Positions 1 through 7,088 of a stretch of DNA of 7,407 nt are shown piece after piece. A program made the position numbers and the translations under genes. The stretch covers positions 1 to 7,407 of the forward strand of contig JAAURV010000151.1 in assembly GCA_012032065.1 (NCBI GenBank), written 5' to 3'. Positions within the stretch are counted from its first letter, which is position 1, and every line of letters begins with the position of its first letter. The notes below the pieces were generated by a model. The model had not been told where the DNA came from and made no database searches. It worked only from the letters and a program-made list of their open reading frames with translations. The stretch comes from Hyphomicrobiales bacterium. GTDB lineage: Bacteria; Pseudomonadota; Alphaproteobacteria; Rhizobiales; Aestuariivirgaceae.

Positions 1-30
1 TGACTTGCAGCAAACCCGGCGTCTCTTTCG

Positions 31-88
31 CCTTCTCCCGTTGAGCGAAGCGAAATGGGAGAAGGTGGCCAAAGGCCGGATGAGGGCA
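31..88. repeat. REP-like palindromic intergenic repeat
   Basis: A 9-bp perfect stem, CCTTCTCCC (31-39) with GGGAGAAGG (57-65), can be extended inward by a G-T and two T-A pairs. A second small hairpin follows directly, GGCC-aaa-GGCC (67-77), and then GGATGAGGGC. This CTTCTCCC / GGGAGAAGGTGGCC / GGATGAGGG arrangement matches a repeat family I know as frequent between genes in alphaproteobacteria. It lies just past the stop codon of the terminase gene (minus strand, stop at 105), where its hairpins could protect or end that transcript, although there is no T-run for a classic terminator. Positions 1-30 and 89-104 show nothing else. Confidence 0.6.
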
Positions 89-104
89 CTTGGCTCGCGC
101 CATT

Positions 105-1432
105 TCACAGCACACTCACCCTCGGCCCCTTCATCCTGCGGATCATCAACTCGCTCACCGCCCACACCAGCGCATCGAGCCGGTCGGGGCTTTTGGCTCC
201 GTCCTTGAAGTTCTGGCACATCTCGTCCTCGAGTTCCGGAAACGCGCCCACGTGGGACACGCGGCCGGTTTCGTACAACGCCGCCACCGGTTCGCGCGCG
301 CCTGTTTTCCTTCCCGCGCATGAACCGCGCGATAGGCCACGCCGGGATCGACTTCGCGCAGCACCGCTTCCACCATGGCGCCGCCCTGGTTCACTTCCGC
401 CACCACACGGTCGGCATTGCGCGCTTGATAGAGCGCGATGACGCGCGCTGCCCATTGCGCGGGCCTCGCGCTTTCCACGGTGCAATCGTCCAGCACATAG
501 CAGCGCCCGTCCACGCCCAGCCCGGCGCACACGATGCCGCACGCATTCGATCTCGCGCCGTGGCTTGCCGGCGGATCGACCGCCACCACGATGCGGGTTA
601 GCGCTGGCGCCTCGCGCACCCGGCCCTTCTCGATCAGGCCGCGCTTGAACAGCGAGTCGGGATCGTCCTCGATCATTTCGCCGTCAAGCTCCTGGCGCCC
701 GAGCCGCGAACCGCCATAGCGATCCGTGACGTGCTTCAAAAAGCTCTGTGCAAGGAACATTTCATTATCCGCCGTCCGCGACGCCAGCACCACCGTGCTT
801 TCCTCCGCCATCAGCCGTTTCAACAGCGGAATGGGCCTTGGCGTCGTCGTCACCAGCGCGCGCGGGTTGTCGCCGAGACGCAGCGCGAACTGGATCATAT
901 CCCAGGCGCGCTCGGCGTGTTTCCATTTGGCCAGCTCGTCCGCCCATACGCAATCGAATTGCGGCCCGCGCAAGCCTTCCGGCTCCTCCGCCGAGAACAC
1001 CTGCGCCACCGCGCCATTGGGCCATGTCAGCAACCGCTTGGAGGGCTCATAGGCCGGCCGCCAGGCATCGTCGTGAACCGCGAGCAAGCCGGACTTGCCT
1101 TCGATCATGACAAGCCGCGCCTCGTCGAAATTGGGCGCCACGATTCCAATGCGCGTGGACGCTTCGCCCGATTGAGGCCAAAGCCCGCAGGCGCGAGCGC
1201 GAACCCATTCGGCGCCGGCCCGGGTCTTGCCGGAGCCGCGCCCACCCATGAGAAGTGCCGTCGACCACGGCTTATCCAAAGGCGGCAGTTGCGAGCCGCG
1301 CGCGAAGTTCAGCCAGTCGAAGAGAAGTTCATCGACCTCTTCCTTGCCCAGTCTTGCGAGCCGCTCACGAATAATTCCTTCCGCCGTGCAGCGCTTCAAG
1401 CTTTCGCGCAAGCTCCTCGCGGCGGGCGTCAT
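105..1432 (-). CDS. Phage/GTA-type terminase large subunit (frameshifted)
   Basis: This is the ATP-driven motor and nuclease that cuts phage or gene-transfer-agent DNA and packs it into procapsids. Numbered from the ATG at 1432, the Walker A motif GGRGSGKT is at about residues 63-70, Walker B VWADE at 162-166, the coupling motif TTTPRP at 195-200, and the first acidic residue of the RNase H-like nuclease (VAVDPP) near 286, with VVAEVNQGG further on. Near 291-301 the frame breaks in a GC-alternating tract: the open frame runs on as arginine-rich nonsense to 155, while the true C-terminus (EPVAALYETGRVSHVGAF..., then the nuclease motif SPDRLDALVWA) continues in another frame to a stop at 105. 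One missing base restores it. As read, the protein loses its last nuclease Asp. The start is uncertain: ATG 1432 and TTG 1489 are in frame but lie inside the upstream gene; a GTG at 1368 has an ideal ribosome site but is out of frame. The upstream gene is the small-subunit-like protein. No portal gene is visible in the 104 bases left of it. Confidence 0.88.
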
Positions 1433-1840
1433 CAACGACGCGGCGCTGCTTTCTGGCGCGGTTTCGTTCGCTGCTGTCCTTGCGTTCAAGATCGAGCACC
1501 TTTTCGAGTGTGCGCACCAGCATGTTGGTGGCGCGGATTTCGCGTTCGGTCGTGGCGTCCTCGGCGGCGGCGCCCAATTCGCCGATCCTGCCTTCGAGGC
1601 TCGCGACCCTGGACTGCAGAAGACCCTTGAGCCTGGCGATCGTCTGTTTCGCCGTTTCGATCCTGCCCGGAGTCCTCCGTGTACGGAGCTTCCAGCCCTC
1701 GCGCTTGACCAGCGCCATCAGTTCATGGCGCTTGAAGCCGAGCTGTTCCGCGATCGAGCCACCGGCCGCCGCGTCGTCTCGTAATCCAGCCGGGCGCGTG
1801 CAAAAGCATCCGCGCCCGGACCTTCGCCCGTGCGTTCCAT
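1365..1840 (-). CDS. Terminase small-subunit-like HTH/coiled-coil protein (frameshifted)
   Basis: The gene sits directly upstream of the large terminase, the usual place for a small terminase subunit, which recognises DNA for packaging. From the ATG at 1840 the first 28 residues read MERTGEGPGADAFARARLDY and on to RRPVA, then the frame is lost near 1757-1759. One missing base joins it to SIAEQLGFKRHELMALVKRE and GWKLR, giving a 158-residue protein. That joined part looks like a helix-turn-helix (about residues 25-55) with the KREGW ending common in small terminases and phage DNA-binding proteins. The rest is highly charged, rich in Arg, Glu, Ala and Leu, and probably a long coiled coil (about 65-150). 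A shorter in-frame start at 1718 would drop most of the HTH and is less likely. The TGA at 1365-1367 overlaps a GTG that may start the terminase. The strong promoter at 1871-1899 reads into this gene with a leader of about 24 bases. No good Shine-Dalgarno precedes the ATG. The family assignment rests on context and HTH shape. Confidence 0.62.
1366..1382 (-). promoter_or_regulatory. Shine-Dalgarno and GTG start candidate for the terminase
   Basis: On the minus strand GGAAGGAATTATTC is followed by GTGA at 1368-1365. The purine-rich GGAAGGA is about 7 bases from the GTG, which overlaps the TGA stop of the upstream gene. This is the usual layout for translational coupling. The GTG is not in the frame of the conserved terminase, so it works only if one more base is missing within its first eight or so codons. 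Confidence 0.4.
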
Positions 1841-1848
1841 TTCGTCAG

Positions 1849-1930
1849 ACCCAATTGTGGATGATGACCCTTTATAGCCAAAGCACCGTACGGTGTCAAG
1901 GACTATTTTCGCGTTTTATGATTTTTCTTA
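1849..1930 (-). repeat. 82-bp promoter module, copy A
   Basis: This copy aligns without gaps to 2770-2851 (offset 921) with 68 of 82 positions identical. A 28-bp block (1883-1910) is perfectly shared; so are the 12 bases at 1849-1860 containing CCCAATTGTGG. It is much more AT-rich than its surroundings. Read on the minus strand it contains an A-rich upstream stretch, a -35, a palindromic spacer, a -10 and the start of the leader. Confidence 0.85.
1871..1899 (-). promoter_or_regulatory. Sigma70-type promoter with palindromic operator, drives packaging genes
   Basis: On the minus strand TTGACA (1899-1894) and TATAAA (1876-1871) are separated by exactly 17 bases, close to the sigma70 consensus. 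The spacer holds the perfect 12-bp palindrome CACCGTACGGTG (1884-1895), whose first two bases are also the end of the -35. A dimeric repressor bound there would block RNA polymerase. The palindrome resembles the operators of TetR-type repressors, which is inference; no repressor gene is in the window. Transcription would start near 1864 and reach the ATG at 1840. Confidence 0.75.
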
Positions 1931-2027
1931 CAGTTCATTGAAATTACAACAGAATTTCTGCCTCACCCAGGCATGAGAGAGCGGCGGGCTACGCGCCGAG
2001 GGGGCTCGGCCATTCGAATCCCAAAAC

Positions 2028-2152
2028 CCGTCATTCCAAACGCGCGCATCGGCGCGCGATTTGGAACCCAGCTTTGTCCACCGCAAATGCGATCCCGAAA
2101 GCTGGTTTCCAGCTCGCGCGATGCGTCCCGCATCGCTTGGCTGGAATGACGG
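2028..2152. repeat. 125-bp three-hairpin (cloverleaf-like) repeat element
   Basis: The ends are a perfect 11-bp inverted repeat: CCGTCATTCCA (2028-2038) and TGGAATGACGG (2142-2152). Inside are three stems. The first (2034-2066) pairs TTCCAAA + CGCGCGC with GCGCGCG + TTTGGAA around ATCG, with one bulged A. The second pairs CCAGCTTT (2068-2075) with AAAGCTGG (2098-2105). The third (2107-2146) pairs TTCCAGC and GCGATGCG with CGCATCGC and GCTGGAA around a 3-base loop. It encodes no protein. GTCATTCC-ended palindromic elements are common in alphaproteobacteria, so this is probably a REP- or MITE-like element. No target-site duplication is obvious. The rest of the gap between 1931 and 2187 shows only a 6-bp GC hairpin at 1995-2010. 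Confidence 0.7.
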
Positions 2153-2187
2153 CACTCAGTGACTGACTCTAGGCCGGCATGAGTCCG

Positions 2188-2460
2188 TCACGCCTGCCGC
2201 TGCAACCGCTTTGCCGCGCGCGTCACGGCGTCGTTGATCCGCACCTGCCATCCACGCCCGGAAGCGCGAAAGGCGGCGAGCGCTTCCTTGTCCAGCCGCA
2301 AAGACACGAGTTCCTTCGTTCCGGAGCCCTTGGGCCTGCCGCGGCGAATCGGCTTGCCGTCTACGTAGAGCTTTCCTCTGGCGAACCACTCATCCGTCAG
2401 TTCCGGAGCATCATCGTCGGGATTCAGTCCAGGCTTTGTAACGTTCTTGTTCGCGCGCAT
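2188..2460 (-). CDS. brnA: BrnA-type antitoxin
   Basis: This is the antitoxin of a type II toxin-antitoxin pair. It binds and neutralises the BrnT ribonuclease, and in known systems BrnA also represses its own promoter. The 90-residue product has the family features: an acidic segment PELTDEWFARG (about 19-29), GKPIRRGRPKG (35-45), then the DNA-binding ribbon-helix-helix-type region KELVSLRLDKEALAAF (49-64) followed by RASGRGWQVRINDAV (65-79), a strongly recognisable COG3514 signature. The start ATG at 2460 lies inside brnT, a 50-base overlap that implies coupled translation. The length is normal and the reading frame is intact. It ends 36 bases before the three-hairpin element. A weak GACTC/GAGTC stem at 2165-2185 follows the gene but has no T-run. 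Confidence 0.9.
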   Translation of the reverse strand: MRANKNVTKPGLNPDDDAPELTDEWFARGKLYVDGKPIRRGRPKGSGTKELVSLRLDKEALAAFRASGRGWQVRINDAVTRAAKRLQRQA

Positions 2461-2692
2461 TCGCTTTCCTCATCGAAATGATATGCCGTCCGCCATCGCG
2501 TGGCGTCCAGACGAGAACACACAGCCTTGCCCGGATGTACCCAACCGAGATGTAGCGCCGTTCGCCATAGTCCCGCCGGTTATCCTCGATGATATACTCC
2601 AAACGTCCAAAGGCTTCGGTTGCATCGGCGAATTCCAATCCGCGCTGTTCCAGCGTGGCTCGCCGCTTGGCCTCGTCCCAGGACAGCTTCAT
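2411..2692 (-). CDS. brnT: BrnT-type toxin (RelE-like ribonuclease)
   Basis: This is the toxin of a type II toxin-antitoxin pair. BrnT proteins are RelE-fold ribonucleases that stop growth by cutting RNA when the antitoxin is lost. The 93-residue product begins MKLSWDEAKRRATLEQRGLE, the usual BrnT opening, followed by FADATEAF, then DYGERRYISVGYI, and ends in the family's core IISMRKANAREQERY. Nothing is missing against the typical length of about 90 residues. Toxin precedes antitoxin, the standard brnTA order, and the two genes overlap by 50 bases. The ATG at 2692 fits the family start but has no Shine-Dalgarno; a consensus-like promoter ends only 8 bases before it, so the mRNA may be almost leaderless. 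The upstream promoter module copy B could add a second, longer transcript. Confidence 0.9.
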   Translation of the reverse strand: MKLSWDEAKRRATLEQRGLEFADATEAFGRLEYIIEDNRRDYGERRYISVGYIRARLCVLVWTPRDGGRHIISMRKANAREQERYKAWTESRR

Positions 2693-2700
2693 CCGGAATA

Positions 2701-2728
2701 AATATAGCTACGAAAAATAGGTTGTCAA
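2701..2728 (-). promoter_or_regulatory. brnTA promoter
   Basis: On the minus strand TTGACA (2728-2723) is followed after 16 bases by TATATT (2706-2701). The ATG of brnT is 8 bases beyond the -10, so transcription should begin within one or two bases of the start codon. A TAGCTA palindrome (2705-2710) overlaps the -10, and a near-palindrome GGTGT-gcgca-ACACC (2741-2755) lies 12 bases upstream of the -35. Either could be the site where BrnA represses its operon, which is inference. Confidence 0.65.
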
Positions 2729-2769
2729 ACGCAGTGTGGCGGTGTGCGCAACACCCGTCCCGTTACGAA

Positions 2770-2851
2770 ACCCAATTGTGGAGAATGGCCCTTTCTACCT
2801 ATCGCACCGTACGGTGTCAAGGACTATTTTCAGTTTTTGTGACTATTCTTA
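2770..2851 (-). repeat. 82-bp promoter module, copy B
   Basis: This is the second copy of the module at 1849-1930, in the same orientation and 83% identical without gaps. The operator palindrome, the -35 and the A-rich segment upstream are fully conserved (2804-2831), and so are the 12 leader bases at 2770-2781. Differences cluster in the -10 half of the spacer and at the outer AT-rich end. It lies between the 3' end of the MFS gene and brnTA. Confidence 0.85.
2792..2820 (-). promoter_or_regulatory. Sigma70-type promoter with palindromic operator, upstream of brnTA
   Basis: TTGACA (2820-2815) and TAGAAA (2797-2792) are spaced by 17 bases on the minus strand, with the palindrome CACCGTACGGTG (2805-2816) in the spacer. 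The -10 is weaker than in copy A (TAGAAA against TATAAA). The next gene downstream is brnT, about 93 bases from the expected start site, and no other open frame starts in between. A shared repressor for both copies is the simplest reading. Confidence 0.65.
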
Positions 2852-2864
2852 TAAGCTTTTGATC

Positions 2865-4077
2865 TCACTCGCCTAAATTCTGTGCGGCGACCGGGGTCGA
2901 AGTCGGGGACACGGTCATCGACTCGTTTTGCGGCCTCTCACGTCCTCCGGCCGCATCACCACGCGCCATAATGCAAACAGGCCCAGGCCGCCATATACGG
3001 CCGCCAGATAGGCGGGAAAACCGTTGGGGCCGAAGTCGTGCATGATCTTGCCCACCGCCAGCGGTCCGATGATCGAGCCGGTGCCGTAGAGCAGGATGAG
3101 CCTTCCCGATGCGCCGAGCACCTGCTGTTTGGTCAGGTGATCGTTGGCGTGGGCGATCACCAGGGAATAGACCGGCAGCGTGAACACGCCGAAGAGCGTC
3201 ACCAGCCCGATCAGGAACCACGACCAGATCAAACCCAGGACCAGGATCGCGCCAATTGCCGCGGCGCCGACGAAGCTCATGGCGACGATCACCTTGCGGC
3301 GATCGAATTTGTCGGAGGCCAGGCCAATCGGATACTGCGAGAGGATCACGCCAAGCGGCGGCAGCGCCATCATGATCGACACCGCCCAAACCGAGAGCCC
3401 CTTGCCCAATCCGAAGTAGGTGCCCATCGCGAAAAACGCGCTCTGGCCCAATCCGTTGGCGAAGCATCCGATCACCGCGAGCGGCGAGGCTTTCCAGATG
3501 TCGTTCACCGAGACGGGCTTCGCGTTTTCGATAGCCGGCGCTTCGGCGGGCAACAGGATGAGCGGTACCAGCGAGAGCGAGAGCATGGCGGAGACGATGA
3601 TGAAGCGCGTCGTTCCTGTCTCGTCGTTGACATTGAGCAGAAGCTGGCCGGCGCCCAGCGCTCCATAGGTCACCATCATGTAGAGCGAAAGCACGCGGCC
3701 GCGGTTCTGGTTGCTGGCGAAGGCGTTCACCCAACTCTCGCACACGAGGAAAAGCCCCGAGCTGCAGAAGCCCGCGATGAACCGCATGACGAACCAGAAG
3801 CCCGGATTGATCCACAGCGGAATCAGCAGCACGACGGTCGAGACGATGGAGGCAAGCCCCGCGAAGGTGCGTATGTGGCCGACACTCTTGACAAGCTTCG
3901 GCGTCAACAACGCACTGATCAGCATCCGGCCGAATATCCCGACATGATGAGACCGGTGACATCGGCGCCGAAATCAGCGCCTTGTGCTGAGATCGCGACC
4001 AGCGAACCATGCAGGCCATGGCCCACGCAGAGCAGCGCCACGCAGACGAGCAGGATACCGAAGGACGTGTACTTCAT
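2865..4077 (-). CDS. YcaD-like MFS transporter (two frameshifts)
   Basis: This is an inner-membrane major facilitator transporter of the YcaD-like group; the substrate is unknown. Translation from ATG 4077, preceded by GAAGG about 3 bases away, gives MKYTSFGILLVCVALLCVGH and the first membrane helix, then GLIMSGYSAG, and hits a stop at 3926-3930. One missing base there joins it to MLISALLTPKLVKSVGHIR, with the conserved NRGRVLSLYMMVTYGALG segment and the remaining helices. The main frame ends at 2915 after MRPEDVRGRKTSR. A second missing base near 2935-2945 would instead give ERPQNESMTVSPTSTPVAAQ and a stop at 2865, which resembles the SPVA-type tails I recall from relatives. The rebuilt protein has about 404 residues and about 12 membrane helices, normal for the family. 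The gene is divergent from the LysR gene, 57 bases away, so that regulator might control it. The C-terminal repair is less certain than the N-terminal one. Confidence 0.82.
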
Positions 4078-4134
4078 GACCTTCTATGCCGGAGCGGGCT
4101 GGCGCTTCGCAAGGGCGGCGTCTAGTGTCGCCCC
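4078..4134. promoter_or_regulatory. Divergent intergenic region between MFS and LysR genes
   Basis: The 57 bases between the two start codons must contain signals for both genes, and LysR-type proteins often act on such divergent regions. I could not find a convincing T-N11-A box or clear -35/-10 pairs. The only clear signal is the GAAGG ribosome site for the MFS gene. Confidence 0.3.
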
Positions 4135-5034
4135 ATGGATATCCGGCAACTCCAATATCTCGCCGCGTTGGCGCGCGAGAAACATTTCACCCGCGCGGCG
4201 CAGGCCTGCAACGTGACGCAGCCGACGCTGTCGGGCCGCATCCGCCAGCTCGAGGAGCAATTGGGCATCGCAATCGTCGAGCGCGGCCAGCGCTACATCG
4301 GTTTGACGCCCGAAGGCGAGCGCGTGCTCACATGGGCGCATCTCATTCTCGACAACTGGCAGTCGCTGCAGCAGGAGCTCGCGCAGATCGCGGGGCCAAA
4401 GGGCGAGCTGAAAGGGCGATTGGTCCTCGGTGTCATTCCTTCCGCACTGCCGATGGTTTCGGTGCTCACCAACGCGATGCGCGGCAAGCACGGAACGGTG
4501 GACTTCACCGTGCTCTCTCACAGTTCGGAAGAGATCGTGCGGGCGCTCGCGGATTTCTCGATCGACGCCGGCGTCACCTATCTCGACAACGAACCGGTCG
4601 AAGGCCTCCTGCAAGTTGCTCTGTACACGGAGCGTTATTGCCTCTTCGTCGCCGATGCCCATCCGCTTGCGGGCCGCGAAAGCGTCTCGTGGAAGGAAGC
4701 GGCGGAGCAGCCGCTCTGCCTGCTCACGCCGAACATGCAGAACCGCCGCATCGTCGACCGTGCATTCCAGAAAGCGGACGCCCATCCGCGGCCGCGGCTG
4801 GAGACCAACTCGATCATGAACCTGTTCTCGAGCGTCCGCACCATGGGGCTTGCCTCCATCATGCCGGAGTATTTCAGCAACGCGCTGGGGCCCATGCAGG
4901 GGGTGAAGGCAATCCCCTTGAGCGAACCTTCGGTTCAGCATTCCGTCGGTCTCGTCGCCGCCAACCGCGAACCGCTGCCGCCGCTGATCGCGGCGCTCTT
5001 CGCATCTGCGAAAGGACTAAAGCCCGGCGGTTGA
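4135..5034 (+). CDS. LysR-type transcriptional regulator next to fds operon
   Basis: This is a DNA-binding regulator of the LysR family, acting as a dimer or tetramer on promoters in response to a small effector. The 299-residue length is typical. The winged HTH is at about residues 3-60, with FTRAAQACNVTQPTLSGRIR (18-37) as the recognition part and QLEEQLG after it, then the TPEGERVL segment. From about residue 90 a periplasmic-binding-protein-like effector domain follows (GRLVLGVIPSALPMV onward). The N-terminus looks somewhat like OxyR, but that does not prove redox sensing. The ATG at 4135 gives the standard family start, although no Shine-Dalgarno is visible. The gene is 69 bases upstream of fdsG on the same strand and divergent from the MFS gene. 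Formate dehydrogenase operons of this type often carry a LysR regulator (FdsR in Cupriavidus), so control of fds is likely by context, with the MFS gene as a second possible target. Confidence 0.92.
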   Translation: MDIRQLQYLAALAREKHFTRAAQACNVTQPTLSGRIRQLEEQLGIAIVERGQRYIGLTPEGERVLTWAHLILDNWQSLQQELAQIAGPKGELKGRLVLGVIPSALPMVSVLTNAMRGKHGTVDFTVLSHSSEEIVRALADFSIDAGVTYLDNEPVEGLLQVALYTERYCLFVADAHPLAGRESVSWKEAAEQPLCLLTPNMQNRRIVDRAFQKADAHPRPRLETNSIMNLFSSVRTMGLASIMPEYFSNALGPMQGVKAIPLSEPSVQHSVGLVAANREPLPPLIAALFASAKGLKPGG

Positions 5035-5103
5035 TTACCGGGGCCTATGGGGCAATAGGCGGGGCCGATTGGCAAACATGCCCGTGATGCGTAATAGTGA
5101 TCC
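5035..5103 (+). promoter_or_regulatory. lysR-fdsG intergenic region
   Basis: The 69-base gap contains a hairpin, GCCTAT (5043-5048) with ATAGGC (5055-5060) around ggggca, and a small inverted repeat GGCA-aaca-TGCC (5071-5082). Either could shape expression of fdsG, for example as an operator or a weak attenuator of read-through from the LysR gene. There is no T-run, no clear -35/-10 and no strong Shine-Dalgarno before the fdsG ATG. Confidence 0.3.
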
Positions 5104-5567
5104 ATGTCCGAAGCCAACCAGACCGCTGCCGCGGCGGCCATAGCCGCGCGCCATGGCAACAGGCCCGATGAACTCCTCGAAATCCTGCATGAGTTGCAGG
5201 AGGAACTGGGGTGCGTAGCCGAGGCTGCGCTGCCAGTGATCGCCAAGGCTCTGAACCTGTCGCGCGCCGAAGTGCATGGCGTGGTCACCTTCTACCACGA
5301 CTTCCGCCGCGAACCCGCGGGACGGCATGTGATCAAGATCTGTGCCGCCGAGTCCTGCCAGTCGATGAAGGGGCGCGAGCTCCTGGCTTCCGCGGAGAAG
5401 ATTTTGAAGGTGAAGGCTGGCGGCACGACGGTTGACGGAAAGGTGACTCTGGAAAAAGTCTATTGTCTCGGGCTGTGCGCGTGTTCGCCGGCCATGCTGG
5501 TCGACAACCGGCCGGTGGGGCGTGTGGATGCGAAAACGTTCAAGTCCGCCGTCGCGGAGTTGGCGTG

Positions 5568-5568
<1 letters not shown>
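5104..5568 (+). CDS. fdsG: NAD-dependent formate dehydrogenase gamma subunit
   Basis: FdsG is the small iron-sulfur subunit of the soluble cytoplasmic formate dehydrogenase, which oxidises formate to CO2 and reduces NAD+. It is related to NuoE of complex I and carries one [2Fe-2S] cluster in a thioredoxin-like fold. The 154-residue product has the helical N-terminal part (LLEILHELQEELGCVAEAAL), the conserved VHGVVTFYHDFR segment, and four cluster ligands: Cys80 and Cys85 (CAAESC) and Cys121 and Cys125 (CLGLC). Length and motifs are normal and the frame is intact. Its TGA shares one base with the ATG of fdsB, so the two are translated together. No strong ribosome site precedes the ATG. Confidence 0.95.

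Positions 5569-7084
<1,516 letters not shown>

Positions 7085-7088
<4 letters not shown>

Noticed and set aside
291..301. Programmed ribosomal frameshift in the terminase
   Set aside because: No slippery heptamer is present, this family is not known for it, and similar breaks occur in unrelated genes of the window.
731..1630. Long plus-strand open frame opposite the terminase
   Set aside because: It is antisense to a clearly recognisable protein and its translation is Arg/Pro/Ala-rich with no family features.
1995..2022. TTCGAATCC after a GC hairpin, like a tRNA T-loop or tRNA 3' end used as an attachment site
   Set aside because: Only the short T-loop-like string matches; no acceptor, anticodon or D arm can be built around it, and no second copy is seen.
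1928..2155. Possible small minus-strand gene between the two promoter copies
   Set aside because: Most of it is the hairpin element read as codons; there is no ribosome site or family resemblance.
3038..4216. 392-codon plus-strand open frame
   Set aside because: It lies opposite the MFS gene and crosses into the LysR start; the translation is rich in Arg, His, Asp and Glu, typical of an antisense shadow of a high-GC gene.
4084..4941. Minus-strand open frame opposite the LysR gene
   Set aside because: It is antisense to an intact LysR regulator, with no recognisable domain.
5071..5082. GGCA-aaca-TGCC as a LysR binding box for fdsG
   Set aside because: It does not fit the T-N11-A pattern and is short enough to occur by chance; kept only as a note in the intergenic entry.
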